Positions 54,439 to 63,830 of a DNA stretch of 64,000 nt are shown in pieces. The translations under genes and the position numbers were made by a program. Each line of letters opens with the position of its first letter. Positions within the stretch are counted from its first letter, which is position 1. The notes under the pieces were generated by a model that saw only the letters and a list, made by a program, of their open reading frames with translations, did not search any database and was not told the DNA's origin. Origin of the DNA: Rossellomorea aquimaris (GTDB lineage: Bacteria; Bacillota; Bacilli; Bacillales; Bacillaceae_B). The stretch covers positions 1 through 64,000 of the forward strand of contig NZ_JXZC01000001.1 of NCBI RefSeq assembly GCF_000935355.1, read 5' to 3'.

Positions 54439-55629
54439 ATGAAATTTACGTTAGCTGACAGAGTAAGTGCGTTAACACCATCAACAACTTTAGCAATTAC
54501 TGCAAAAGCAAAGGAAATGAAGTCACAAGGAATTGATGTAATCGGCTTAGGTGCAGGGGAACCAGACTTCAATACGCCGGAACATATCATCAAAGCTGCG
54601 TATGAGTCCATGACTGAGGGCCACACCAAATATACTCCATCTGGTGGAATGGCCAAATTAAAAGAAGCCGTCATCCACAAGTTTGAGACAGACCAGAAAC
54701 TTACGTATGCACCTTCTGAAATCATCGTAACAAGTGGTGCAAAGCATGCCCTTTATACATTATTTCAAGTGCTATTAAACGAAGGTGATGAGGTCATTAT
54801 CCCTACTCCTTATTGGGTTAGCTATCCTGAACAAGTGAAGCTTGCCGGAGGAATTCCCGTTATCGTTGAAGGGAAAGAAGAGAATCAGTACAAAGTGACT
54901 CCAAGGCAGTTAAAGGAGACGATCACTCCCAAGACGAAAGCGGTCATCCTTAACACACCTAGTAATCCTACAGGCATGCTGTACTCTTCGGATGAATTAC
55001 AAGCGATTGGGGATGTGTGCTTAGAAAATGATGTTTTGATCGTTTCAGATGAGATTTATGAGAAGCTTGTGTATGACGGGAACTCACATACTTCTATTGC
55101 TGAATTGTCTCCAGAACTTAAAGAGCAAACCATCGTGATCAACGGGGTGTCAAAATCTCATTCCATGACGGGATGGAGAATTGGATATGCGGCAGGTAAC
55201 GAGGCAATCATTAAAGCCATGACAAATCTTGCCAGTCATTCAACTTCTAACCCGACGACAACTTCACAATTTGGGACGATTGCTGCCTATTTAGGCGATC
55301 AACAGCCAGTAGAGGATATGAGACAGTCATTTGAGGAGCGCTTAAATATTGTTTTTGATAAATTAAACAATATTCCAGGGTTTAGTTGTTTAAAACCTCA
55401 AGGTGCTTTCTATCTGTTCCCGAATGTGTCAGTAGCGGCTCAGAAAACAGGCTACAACAATGTCGACGAATTTACCAAAGCTCTTCTGGAAGAGGCTAAG
55501 GTAGCGGTTATTCCTGGTTCAGGGTTCGGATCGGACAATAATATCCGTCTTTCTTATGCCACAAGTCTTGATGCACTCGAAAAAGCAATTGAAAGAATGC
55601 ATGAATTTGTTGTTAGGAAAAGTAAATAA
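54439..55629 (+). CDS. aspB: Aspartate aminotransferase
   Basis: A PLP enzyme interconverting aspartate/2-oxoglutarate and oxaloacetate/glutamate. The 396-residue class I aminotransferase has GAGEPDFNTPEHI near 38, NTPSNPTGMLYS near 174, SDEIYEKLVYDG near 204 and the PLP lysine in VSKSHSMTGWRIGY near 236. AGGGGGA gives the start at 54439. It is the last gene of ypmA-ypmB-aspB, with a terminator, and asnS follows on its own promoter. Confidence 0.95.
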   Translation: MKFTLADRVSALTPSTTLAITAKAKEMKSQGIDVIGLGAGEPDFNTPEHIIKAAYESMTEGHTKYTPSGGMAKLKEAVIHKFETDQKLTYAPSEIIVTSGAKHALYTLFQVLLNEGDEVIIPTPYWVSYPEQVKLAGGIPVIVEGKEENQYKVTPRQLKETITPKTKAVILNTPSNPTGMLYSSDELQAIGDVCLENDVLIVSDEIYEKLVYDGNSHTSIAELSPELKEQTIVINGVSKSHSMTGWRIGYAAGNEAIIKAMTNLASHSTSNPTTTSQFGTIAAYLGDQQPVEDMRQSFEERLNIVFDKLNNIPGFSCLKPQGAFYLFPNVSVAAQKTGYNNVDEFTKALLEEAKVAVIPGSGFGSDNNIRLSYATSLDALEKAIERMHEFVVRKSK

Positions 55630-55639
55630 TACAAGGTTT

Positions 55640-55670
55640 GCAGACCGTGTTTATTTCGGTCTGCTTTTTC
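55640..55670 (+). terminator. Terminator after aspB
   Basis: A perfect 8-bp stem, GCAGACCG with CGGTCTGC, followed by TTTTT. Confidence 0.85.
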
Positions 55671-55699
55671 CTTAAAATCATCTCGTTTTGCTGTATCTA

Positions 55700-55728
55700 T
55701 TGCGACGGGATAAGGGTAAATGTATAAT
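55700..55728 (+). promoter_or_regulatory. Sigma-A promoter for asnS
   Basis: TTGCGA at 55700-55705, exactly 17 bp, then TATAAT at 55723-55728. The leader is about 40 nt, too short for a T-box. Confidence 0.65.
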
Positions 55729-55774
55729 AAATAACGATACATAAGCGTCTTAGTTTTTTTGGAGGGAAAAAATC

Positions 55775-57067
55775 GTGAAAACTACTATATCTCAAGTAAG
55801 TAAGTTTGTTGGTGAAGAAGTAACCATCGGTGCATGGCTTGCCAACAAACGTTCAAGTGGAAAAATTGCTTTTCTTCAGCTTCGTGATGGAACTGGATTC
55901 ATTCAAGGTGTTGTCGTGAAAAGTGAAGTGGAAGAAGAAATCTTCCAAAAAGCAAAATCATTGACTCAAGAAACGTCTCTGTACGTAACAGGAACGGTGT
56001 CAGAAGACTCCCGTTCACCTTTTGGATACGAACTGCAAGTGAAAAGCGTAGAAGTGATTCATGAAGCAGTGGATTATCCAATTACACCAAAGGAGCACGG
56101 AACAGAGTTCCTGATGGATCATCGTCACCTTTGGCTTCGTTCCCGTAAACAACATGCAGTGATGAAAGTTCGTAACGAAATCATTCGTGCAACATATGAA
56201 TTCTTTAATCAAGAGGGATTTGTCAAGGTAGATCCTCCAATTCTGACTGGAAGTGCTCCGGAAGGAACGACCGAGTTATTTGCCACTAAGTATTTTGAAG
56301 AAGATGCCTACCTTTCTCAGAGTGGTCAGCTTTATATGGAAGCAGCGGCCATGGCATTAGGAAAAGTATTCTCATTCGGACCAACATTCAGAGCGGAGAA
56401 GTCAAAGACTCGTCGTCATTTGATCGAATTTTGGATGATTGAGCCTGAAATGGCGTTCTATGACTTTAAGGATAACCTCGAAGTACAGGAACAATATGTT
56501 TCTTACATCGTTCAATCAGTATTGGAAAACTGTCAGCTTGAATTAGACCGCTTGGGGAGAGATACGTCTAAATTAGAGCAGATCAAAGCACCATTCCCGC
56601 GCATTACGTATGACGATGCTCTAAAATTATTACATGAAAAAGGCTTTGATGACATCGAGTGGGGAGATGACTTCGGTGCCCCGCACGAGACAGCCATTGC
56701 TGAAAGCTATGATAAACCTGTGTTCATCACTCATTATCCGACATCTTTAAAGCCGTTCTATATGCAACCAGATCCGGATCGTGATGATGTGGTATTATGT
56801 GCTGACCTAATCGCTCCGGAAGGTTATGGAGAGATCATAGGTGGTTCAGAGCGTATCCACGATGCAGAGTTGATGAAAGCTCGCATTGAAGAGCATGAAC
56901 TTGCTACAGATGCTTACAAGTGGTACTTGGAATTAAGGGAATATGGATCTGTTCCTCATTCAGGCTTCGGTCTTGGACTTGAGAGAACAGTGGCTTGGAT
57001 CAGCGGAGTAGAACACGTGAGGGAAACCATCCCATTCCCGCGACTACTAAACCGTTTATATCCATAA
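55775..57067 (+). CDS. asnS: Asparaginyl-tRNA synthetase
   Basis: Charges tRNA-Asn; a class IIb synthetase. The 430 residues start with an OB-fold anticodon-binding domain (about 15-100, [24 protein letters not shown] in two parts). Class II motif 2 follows ([21 protein letters not shown], near 207), then motif 3 ([15 protein letters not shown], near 395). A GTG start at 55775 follows GGAGGG. The presence of asnS with aspB adjacent is the common Bacillus order. It ends at a large hairpin. Confidence 0.96.
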   Translation: MKTTISQVSKFVGEEVTIGAWLANKRSSGKIAFLQLRDGTGFIQGVVVKSEVEEEIFQKAKSLTQETSLYVTGTVSEDSRSPFGYELQVKSVEVIHEAVDYPITPKEHGTEFLMDHRHLWLRSRKQHAVMKVRNEIIRATYEFFNQEGFVKVDPPILTGSAPEGTTELFATKYFEEDAYLSQSGQLYMEAAAMALGKVFSFGPTFRAEKSKTRRHLIEFWMIEPEMAFYDFKDNLEVQEQYVSYIVQSVLENCQLELDRLGRDTSKLEQIKAPFPRITYDDALKLLHEKGFDDIEWGDDFGAPHETAIAESYDKPVFITHYPTSLKPFYMQPDPDRDDVVLCADLIAPEGYGEIIGGSERIHDAELMKARIEEHELATDAYKWYLELREYGSVPHSGFGLGLERTVAWISGVEHVRETIPFPRLLNRLYP

Positions 57068-57084
57068 TACTAACAAACAAGGAG

Positions 57085-57131
57085 CTGGCCGGATTGCTTT
57101 TAGAGCAATGCCGGCCGGTTCTTTTCTTTTT
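57085..57131 (+). terminator. Terminator after asnS
   Basis: CTGGCCGG plus TTGCT pair with AGCAA plus CCGGCCGG in a stem of about 14 bp, followed by TTCTTTTCTTTTTT. Confidence 0.85.
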
Positions 57132-57177
57132 TCCATCTTTCTTCTAATTCATAACCATGTCCACATATACTGAACCA

Positions 57178-57186
57178 TGATATACT
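57178..57186 (+). promoter_or_regulatory. Extended -10 promoter for dnaD-nth-ypoC
   Basis: TGATATACT, extended -10, 22 bp before dnaD, with a weak TGTCCA upstream. Confidence 0.4.
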
Positions 57187-57207
57187 AGTGAGTGAGGTGT
57201 GCCGAAT

Positions 57208-57918
57208 ATGGATTATAAACGTTTAATGGTGTCCTGGATCGAAGAGGGAACACTTAACATTCCGCAATTATTATTATCAAATTACAATACATTAGGTTTA
57301 AATGAGTCAGAGTTCGTTTTACTTTTGCATATTTACGGTCATCTGGAAAAGGGAAACTATTTCCCTACACCAGAAGAGCTCTCAGAACCTATGAGTATTT
57401 CTACTGAATACTGTTCGTCTATTTTAAGAAAATTAATGCAACAACAGTTTCTATCGATCGAAGAAGGGTCTTCCCCTGATGGAATCCTTTTTGAAAAGTA
57501 TTCTCTCAATCCGTTATGGGAAAAGATGGCTGAATTCGTGATACAAGATTCCAAAATGAAACAAATGCAGAAATCAATGGAAGAAGAAGCAGACATTTAC
57601 ACCACATTTGAACAGGAATTTGGTCGACCACTATCTCCATTAGAATGCGAAACGTTGGCCATGTGGTTGGACCAGGATGATCATAATACTATTATTATTA
57701 AAGCAGCATTGAGAGAAGCTGTCATTTCAGGGAAGCTGAATTTTAGATATATCGATCGCATTCTTTTCGAATGGAAGAAAAACGGTGTGAAAACCATCGA
57801 AGATGCCCGAAACCAAAGTCAACGCTTCCGTTCACATCAAAAACCCGCAGCTTCAAATGATACTAGTGCTTCTCCTAAACGAAAATCAGTACCATTTTAT
57901 AATTGGCTTGAGCAATAA
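57208..57918 (+). CDS. dnaD: DNA replication initiation protein DnaD
   Basis: A primosomal protein acting with DnaA, DnaB and DnaI to load the replicative helicase. The 236 residues have the N-terminal winged-helix domain (about 1-98: LGLNESEFVLLLHIYGHLEKG in the middle) and the C-terminal DDBH2 domain (about 130-200: GRPLSPLECETLAMWLDQD, then FRYIDRILFEWKKNGV with the conserved YxxxIxxxW). The ATG at 57208 follows GAGGTG at 7 nt. It is in an operon with nth and ypoC. Confidence 0.95.
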   Translation: MDYKRLMVSWIEEGTLNIPQLLLSNYNTLGLNESEFVLLLHIYGHLEKGNYFPTPEELSEPMSISTEYCSSILRKLMQQQFLSIEEGSSPDGILFEKYSLNPLWEKMAEFVIQDSKMKQMQKSMEEEADIYTTFEQEFGRPLSPLECETLAMWLDQDDHNTIIIKAALREAVISGKLNFRYIDRILFEWKKNGVKTIEDARNQSQRFRSHQKPAASNDTSASPKRKSVPFYNWLEQ

Positions 57919-58013
57919 GACGATAAAAGGGCTGACTCTCACTTGCTTGAGGGTTGGTCTATTTTTATGTTGGATAATAGGATTTATAGGACAAGGTGGA
58001 GGTATTGAGTCAC

Positions 58014-58670
58014 ATGTTAAATAAAAAACAAATACAAATATGCTTAGATGAAATGCGAGAGATGTTTCCCGACGCTCACTGTGAGCTCCGTCACGAGAAT
58101 CCATTTGAGCTGGTAATCGCGGTCCTTTTATCGGCACAATGTACTGATGCCTTAGTAAATAAAGTTACAAAAGGCTTATTTGAAAAATATAAACGACCTG
58201 AAGATTATCTGGAGGTCTCTCTGGAAGAACTTCAACAAGATATACGCTCCATTGGGTTGTACAGAAACAAAGCAAAAAACATTCGTAAACTTTGTGAGAT
58301 CATTTTGACGGAACATGGAGGAAATGTTCCTGAAAGTCATGAAGAATTAGTGAAACTGCCTGGAGTAGGAAGGAAAACTGCAAATGTAGTAGTATCGGTG
58401 GCATTTGGGGTGCCGGCTCTGGCAGTAGATACCCATGTTGAACGTGTAAGTAAGAGATTAGGGATATGCCGATGGAAAGATAGCGTATTAGAAGTAGAGA
58501 AAACGCTAATGAAAAAAATACCGAAGGAAGAATGGTCCGAAACTCATCACCGGTTGATTTTCTTTGGGCGATATCATTGTAAAGCTCAATCCCCTCAATG
58601 TGATGTTTGCCCGCTGGTCGATTTATGCAGAGAAGGTCAAAAGAGACTAAAGAAAAAGGGTGACATATGA
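58014..58670 (+). CDS. nth: Endonuclease III
   Basis: A base-excision repair glycosylase/AP lyase for oxidised pyrimidines. The 218 residues show the helix-hairpin-helix LPGVGRKTANVV with the catalytic lysine (about K120), the catalytic aspartate in AVDTHVERV (about D138), and the 4Fe-4S motif C-x6-C-x2-C-x5-C at the C terminus (HCKAQSPQCDVCPLVDLC). The ATG at 58014 matches the B. subtilis N terminus, though TTG 58005 is also near the AAGGTGGAGG site. It overlaps ypoC by four bases. Confidence 0.95.
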   Translation: MLNKKQIQICLDEMREMFPDAHCELRHENPFELVIAVLLSAQCTDALVNKVTKGLFEKYKRPEDYLEVSLEELQQDIRSIGLYRNKAKNIRKLCEIILTEHGGNVPESHEELVKLPGVGRKTANVVVSVAFGVPALAVDTHVERVSKRLGICRWKDSVLEVEKTLMKKIPKEEWSETHHRLIFFGRYHCKAQSPQCDVCPLVDLCREGQKRLKKKGDI

Positions 58671-59182
58671 AGGAAAGGATCTTGTACATCCCGTCCCAGC
58701 TAATCGATCCCTTTTTCTTTCCTGACTCAAAAGTGAGAGTGGATGCTTCTCATATCACACCGGATGACCCTTTCTTTGCTTATGAAATTCTCTATTTCAA
58801 TGAGGTGGCTACAGGTTCATTTCCCTGGATCGATCATGAATTATATGTAGGAACCATTCTGAAGAGCTGGGGAGAAGAAGAGGAGTATCTTAAAACGTTA
58901 TATAAAAAACGCTCAAAGAATACATTGCATGCCATGAAAAAAAGCATTTCTCAATTTTATATGCTTTTATTCTGGAGTAATTCCCTTCCGGTAAGACTGA
59001 ATCATGAAGACTCCCACATCGATCAATTATCCATTAAACCCGCAAACGCAGTGGAAAGAATCGAATTCATTAGAAACAATCCAACCTTATTCCATTCATT
59101 CATACAGTTATCTCAGCTATTCGAGGAACAGCATAAACAATATGCTAAATCACTGGCTTTAAAACGGGCTAAAGAAAAATAA
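58667..59182 (+). CDS. ypoC: YpoC family protein
   Basis: A 171-residue soluble, mostly helical protein equivalent to B. subtilis YpoC, of unknown function. The C-terminal half is rich in aromatic and basic residues (MKKSISQFYMLLFWSN, IQLSQLFEEQHKQYAK). It starts at ATG 58667 overlapping the nth stop, so it is translationally coupled to nth and may share a DNA-related role. It converges with ponA across a bidirectional terminator. Confidence 0.82.
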   Translation: MKERILYIPSQLIDPFFFPDSKVRVDASHITPDDPFFAYEILYFNEVATGSFPWIDHELYVGTILKSWGEEEEYLKTLYKKRSKNTLHAMKKSISQFYMLLFWSNSLPVRLNHEDSHIDQLSIKPANAVERIEFIRNNPTLFHSFIQLSQLFEEQHKQYAKSLALKRAKEK

Positions 59183-59216
59183 AAAGGCAACGAGAATATG
59201 TTCTCGTTGCCTTTTA
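59182..59216. terminator. Bidirectional terminator between ypoC and ponA
   Basis: A perfect 14-bp stem, AAAGGCAACGAGAA with TTCTCGTTGCCTTT, flanked by A-rich and T-rich sequence on both sides. Confidence 0.9.
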
Positions 59217-59218
59217 CT

Positions 59219-61939
59219 TTATTCTTGATCTCTTCTGGATTCTGATTGGGTGGCAGGTGCACCATTCGTGGCGCCATCTCCAGTACCTGAGCCGTCACCA
59301 GTGCCGTCTCCAGTCCCATCTCCGGTTCCGGTGCCATCTCCAGTGCCGTCATCTGTACCTCCATCACCGGTCCCATCTCCTTCAGGTGGAGGAGTAGTGC
59401 CTTCGTCGTCACCAGTGTCTTCACCTCCACCAGTATCTTCACCACCACCTGAATCTTCTCCATTTCCATTTCCTTGACCATTCCCATTTCCTTGACCGTT
59501 ACCATTTCCATTGTTGTCTTGATTTTCATCATTGTTTTCATCCTGGTTTTCTTCATCTTCACCATCAGTAGCCTTAACATCAACATTAACCGTTGCAGGG
59601 TTACTGCGCTGATCTCCTGAAATTGCTACAACCTCAAAGGTGAAAGTTCCTTGGGATTGAATGTTTTCAACATTTAATCCCTTCTTATCAGTTGTTGTTA
59701 ATACTTGTTTCGCTTCACCATTTATTGAAACCGCCACTTCAAACTGAACGTCCTTTTCTTTACCATAATCCCACGCAAGAGTAATGGTTTGATCTTTCTT
59801 ATTGTATTTACCTTTCAGATTTGAAGGAGAATCAATCTTGTCGAATTCCTGTGAAACCTTGGAAGGTTCCGTTCCACGGACGAAGAGCTCCGTGATTATC
59901 CGGTCATCCGGCGTGTATTCACTTGGTAGTCTTGCCGGATTGCTTCCTAGTTCAACTTTGGATTCAACGACGCTGTCTGGCTTTTTAAAGTCAGGTGTGT
60001 CAACTCCATCGTGAACATAGCTCATCAAGTCACTGACGATGTATTGTGATACTCTTCTATCCCTAGGTGATAGTGGTATGGAGCGAGTCTTATACCCCGT
60101 CCAAACAGCCGCTGTATAGTTTGTCGTATAGCCAACAAACCATGAATCAGGTGCGTCTGTCTTAGCAATTCCGTATTTCTCGCGTTCCTCTTGAGAATAG
60201 TTCGTCGTACCTGATTTCCCTGCCATCGGTAAACCTGGCACCTTGGCATAAAGCCCTGTTCCTCTAGGATGATCAATAACGCTCTGCAGCATATCAGAAA
60301 TCATATAAGCTGTGTATTCTTTCATTGCAGGTTTTGGTTTGTTATCATTTTCAATCTCTGTTTCACCATCGCGTAATACCACTTTTGTAACTGTATGGGG
60401 CTTGTTGTAAATTCCTTCATTACCAAAGGCGGCATAGGCACCTGCCATTTGGACGGAGTTTACCCCGGGAGACACACCACCGATTGAAGCAGATTCATAA
60501 TAGTGATCGAATTTTAATCCGAGACCATTGACAAATTCCTCTGCTTTCTCTGGACCGACTTCCTGAAAGGCTTTTAGGGCAGTAATATTTCGAGAATCCC
60601 AGAGGCCCTCACGTATCGTGATAGGTCCCTTAAATTGACCATCATAGTTATTGAGTTCTGTTCCATCAGAATATTTATAAGGCTCATCTTTTAAAATATG
60701 ATACGTCGACCATTTTAAATGTTCGATTGCAGGTGCATAGTCTATTAATGGCTTGATCGTAGACCCGGGCTGACGTTTTGTATCGATCGCAAAGTTAAAT
60801 CCACGCTGAACGTTTGGATCCTGTTCTCTGCCGCCGCCAATCGCCCTGATTTCTCCAGTTTTCGTATCCATAAGGGTTACCCCGGCCTGCATTGGCTCTT
60901 CAGGATTCTCCGGATAACTGAAGCTGGTATTTTCACCTGCTAAAATTTCTTCCAGACGTTTTTGAGCATCCGGGTCAACAGTTGTATAGACCTTTAAACC
61001 GTCTGAGAATAGGTTGTAGTCACCCATTTTCTGTACTTCATCAATAACAGCATCCACAAAGGCGGGATATTTGTTTCCGTTTTTCTTTTCAACTTCTTCA
61101 GCTGAAACCAATCCTTCAGTGATTGGAACCGCTTGTGCTTTCTTTTTCTCTTCTTCATTGATTTTACCGTGCTGCTCCATTAAAGATAGAACGATATTTC
61201 GTCGCTTTTCCGCTTTTTCAGGGTATTTAAAAGGGTTGTAATTGTTCGGGCTTTGAGGCAGTCCGGCAATCAGGGCCGCTTCATGAAGCTCAATGTCTTT
61301 AATGTCTTTACCGTAATAGTAGTCTGCAGCGGTAGCCATACCGTTAATTCCAGCGGACATATACACCTTATTGAAATACATCTCAAAGATTTCTTCTTTT
61401 GTATATTCCTGCTCAAGCTTAAGAGCCAGCCATGCTTCTTGAGCTTTTCTTTTTAACGTTTTCTCAGGGCTTAAAAAAGATCCCTTGATTACTTGCTGGG
61501 TAATTGTCGAAGCACCTTCTGAACCGAAACCACCTGTTACATTGGCAATGACGGCGCCCCCTAAACGAATCAAGTCGATTCCGTTATGTTTATAGAATCG
61601 ATTGTCTTCTGTAGCAAGTACCGCATCTTGCATCACCTGAGGGATGTCATCGAAGTTTGCGTACTCCCGTTTCTCTTTTCCAACTGTGGTGATTAAGTCT
61701 CCGTTCATATCATAAATTTCAGATGCAATCGGATCCTTTAATAATTTTTCATCAAGCTTAGGGGCACTGGATGCATAATAAGCAAATAATCCAGCGCCAG
61801 CAAGCATCCCGATAATACCGATGATAAATAATGATATAATGACGCGCTTAACCAAAGAGCCCTTTTTCTTGCTCTTTGTCGATTTTGACTTTTGTTGGGC
61901 CAGGCGTTTTTCTTCCCTTGACTTATATTGTCCAGCCAT
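59219..61939 (-). CDS. ponA: Penicillin-binding protein 1A/1B, class A
   Basis: A bifunctional peptidoglycan synthase. The 906 residues comprise a basic cytoplasmic tail, a membrane helix (about 33-56), GT51 transglycosylase (about 70-245, catalytic E111 in ATEDNRFY), and transpeptidase (about 350-640) with STIK at 393-396, SRN at 449-451 and KSGT at 575-578. A fibronectin-III-like domain (about 703-789) follows. The last 115 residues are low-complexity Asn/Gly/Asp/Glu/Thr with GNGQ and GDGTGDGT repeats. GAGGAAA precedes the ATG at 61939. It follows recU in the same transcript. Confidence 0.95.
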   Translation of the reverse strand: MAGQYKSREEKRLAQQKSKSTKSKKKGSLVKRVIISLFIIGIIGMLAGAGLFAYYASSAPKLDEKLLKDPIASEIYDMNGDLITTVGKEKREYANFDDIPQVMQDAVLATEDNRFYKHNGIDLIRLGGAVIANVTGGFGSEGASTITQQVIKGSFLSPEKTLKRKAQEAWLALKLEQEYTKEEIFEMYFNKVYMSAGINGMATAADYYYGKDIKDIELHEAALIAGLPQSPNNYNPFKYPEKAEKRRNIVLSLMEQHGKINEEEKKKAQAVPITEGLVSAEEVEKKNGNKYPAFVDAVIDEVQKMGDYNLFSDGLKVYTTVDPDAQKRLEEILAGENTSFSYPENPEEPMQAGVTLMDTKTGEIRAIGGGREQDPNVQRGFNFAIDTKRQPGSTIKPLIDYAPAIEHLKWSTYHILKDEPYKYSDGTELNNYDGQFKGPITIREGLWDSRNITALKAFQEVGPEKAEEFVNGLGLKFDHYYESASIGGVSPGVNSVQMAGAYAAFGNEGIYNKPHTVTKVVLRDGETEIENDNKPKPAMKEYTAYMISDMLQSVIDHPRGTGLYAKVPGLPMAGKSGTTNYSQEEREKYGIAKTDAPDSWFVGYTTNYTAAVWTGYKTRSIPLSPRDRRVSQYIVSDLMSYVHDGVDTPDFKKPDSVVESKVELGSNPARLPSEYTPDDRIITELFVRGTEPSKVSQEFDKIDSPSNLKGKYNKKDQTITLAWDYGKEKDVQFEVAVSINGEAKQVLTTTDKKGLNVENIQSQGTFTFEVVAISGDQRSNPATVNVDVKATDGEDEENQDENNDENQDNNGNGNGQGNGNGQGNGNGEDSGGGEDTGGGEDTGDDEGTTPPPEGDGTGDGGTDDGTGDGTGTGDGTGDGTGDGSGTGDGATNGAPATQSESRRDQE

Positions 61940-62042
61940 ATTGTTTCCTCACTTTCAATCTTCTGTGTTTTTAGTATTGTCTAAGATTTAAAATATACTA
62001 CTGATATTGAGATAAATTATAGATTAACTCATTTTTTATAAA

Positions 62043-62651
62043 CTAAAAATATAACTGATGAACTATTTTTAAATAATCCACTCTTGGGTGAAGTCCCAAA
62101 GGAATAGGCACTCCTTTATCTTCTAGTTCTTCTCGCTTGATTGATTTTCTTCCGCCATTTATCATACGATCCCAGTAAAACCTTAGAGCTTTATAGGGGA
62201 GCAGGAATACTTCTTCCGAAGACGAAAACCTTACTAGTACAAAGGTAATGCCGTCTTGATTATGGACGCTTTCCATATGTTTGATTTGATGCTCGTGAAA
62301 GTTTTGAAGTGGAAAAGACGTTTTGTTTTTTGTTTCTTTTGCTTCAAAATCGACATATCTTCCTTTATACACACCATTATAGTCCGTCGTTGACGGCTGT
62401 TTAAAGTAAGCTTCCTTAATGACGGCAGCACTTCTTGAAGGATAGTGAACATCCACTATTTGGACTGGTGTTGGTTTTTTGTGAATGACTGCTTTATGAA
62501 ACGTTAAATAATATTGATTCGTTTCATTAATGTCTTCTTCAAGTGTCATACCTCTGTTGCTATAAGATAGTTGTTTCGGTTTGGCCTTTGTTTTTTTTGA
62601 GGGTAATGTCGCTTCCACATATTTCTTTCCATTAGGATAATGGAATTTCAT
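62043..62651 (-). CDS. recU: Holliday junction resolvase RecU
   Basis: Resolves Holliday junctions and modulates RecA. The 202 residues have the RecU nuclease core: [15 protein letters not shown] near 34, [29 protein letters not shown] in two segments with the metal ligands D and ExK, then [17 protein letters not shown] precedes the ATG at 62651. The 103-bp gap to ponA has no terminator, so the recU-ponA pair of Bacillus is kept. The yppC start is divergent, 115 bp away. Confidence 0.95.
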   Translation of the reverse strand: MKFHYPNGKKYVEATLPSKKTKAKPKQLSYSNRGMTLEEDINETNQYYLTFHKAVIHKKPTPVQIVDVHYPSRSAAVIKEAYFKQPSTTDYNGVYKGRYVDFEAKETKNKTSFPLQNFHEHQIKHMESVHNQDGITFVLVRFSSSEEVFLLPYKALRFYWDRMINGGRKSIKREELEDKGVPIPLGLHPRVDYLKIVHQLYF

Positions 62652-62766
62652 GGTAATTCACCTCGCAGACTAATCTATATCATAACAGAAACCACTCCAA
62701 TTTGTGTGAATAATTGTTTACAAATCTCCTTATTCTAGGACTAGTGGAGAAAGGGGAATAAAAAGG

Positions 62767-63804
62767 ATGAAAAAATCCAGCAATACTTATCGCTTTTTAC
62801 CCTATATACCTGAACCTAAACGTACAAATGAGTGGATTCATGAAATCAACCATTTAGTGTATCTGCACAATCAAGATAATATATCAAGAACGATGGCTTA
62901 TCAAAAATTTTTCCTTCTTCATCCGGAAATAAAATGGTCTTTTCTGGCTTCGATGGTCTCAAGGAATGCCGGATGGAATATGACGGACTTAAAGGGTGAT
63001 ATCTTTCCGCGCCTTTTACATCCCGCGACTCGCGATGCTCTATTTATGACGTACGAAAGAGCGAACTGGAGTATTTTTCAGGATGCCTTTCCCCAGCTCC
63101 TTCTTTATCATTATTCGACGAGATATAAGAAGAAAATGTTTCATTTGTCTAAAGAATTTCATATTTCAAGCTTCATGGAAGAAGAGTGGAATCGTTACTG
63201 GGAGGAGAGAGACGACCACAGATTGGTGCATTCACTAATTATTAATGAGCAGCACCTCATTCAAGAACCAGTCATTGACCATGAGGTTTATAAGAAGAGG
63301 GTGTTTGGCTCATCTCTATTTTTCATAGAAGATCATCTGCATTTCAGCTCCGTACTATTTCCTACATTAGAGGGAGAGCTTTTAGGTGCGAGTGTCCATG
63401 GCTTCAGAAAGATCGAAAACAGAATCCAGTTAGGAAATCGATTATTTAAGATTTTATTTCAACCTGATTACCATTCTTCCTTTTTGAATTTCGCTTTACA
63501 AGTAGAGCATTCAGGATCTAGAAAGGACTACGAACAGTTTTGCAAAAGTGCGCCCAAAACGAATACGCCAATGCTCCATCAGGCTTATGTATATATTCCA
63601 CACCATTGGAGGACCCATATGGACTGGTCGATTCAAAAAGATATTGATAAGGAATGGTATCAAGAGCTAAAACTTCCCGATAAAATCGAATTATCGCAAT
63701 GGTATTTTCGTAAGCAAAGGCAGCTTGAGAAAGTGGCAAACATAAAAGGTGTATTCACAAAGATTGGTAAGTGGAGGGGAAAGAAGAAGAGACCAACGCT
63801 TTAA
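62767..63804 (+). CDS. yppC: DUF2515 protein YppC
   Basis: A 345-residue soluble protein of the DUF2515 family, in the same place as B. subtilis YppC, divergent from recU. It is rich in aromatic and basic residues and has no signal peptide (PYIPEPKRTNEWIHEINHL at the N terminus, split by proline-rich loops). The function is unknown. Its stop codon is within the loop of the terminator hairpin. AGTGGAGAAAGGGG lies upstream of the ATG at 62767. Confidence 0.85.
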   Translation: MKKSSNTYRFLPYIPEPKRTNEWIHEINHLVYLHNQDNISRTMAYQKFFLLHPEIKWSFLASMVSRNAGWNMTDLKGDIFPRLLHPATRDALFMTYERANWSIFQDAFPQLLLYHYSTRYKKKMFHLSKEFHISSFMEEEWNRYWEERDDHRLVHSLIINEQHLIQEPVIDHEVYKKRVFGSSLFFIEDHLHFSSVLFPTLEGELLGASVHGFRKIENRIQLGNRLFKILFQPDYHSSFLNFALQVEHSGSRKDYEQFCKSAPKTNTPMLHQAYVYIPHHWRTHMDWSIQKDIDKEWYQELKLPDKIELSQWYFRKQRQLEKVANIKGVFTKIGKWRGKKKRPTL

Positions 63805-63828
63805 AATAGCGTCGGTCTCTTCTTTTCA
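63785..63828 (+). terminator. Terminator at the end of yppC
   Basis: AGAAGAGACCAACGCT pairs with AGCGTCGGTCTCTTCT (one mismatch) and is followed by TTTT. The loop contains the yppC stop codon. Confidence 0.85.
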
Positions 63829-63830
63829 TG

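Noticed and set aside
55670-55774. T-box riboswitch before asnS
   Set aside because: The promoter leaves a leader of only about 40 nt, and no T-box consensus or antiterminator is present.
59113-59586. Long frames opposite and beside the ponA 3' end
   Set aside because: They are by-products of the repeated Gly/Asp codons of the PBP tail; they are low-complexity in all frames.
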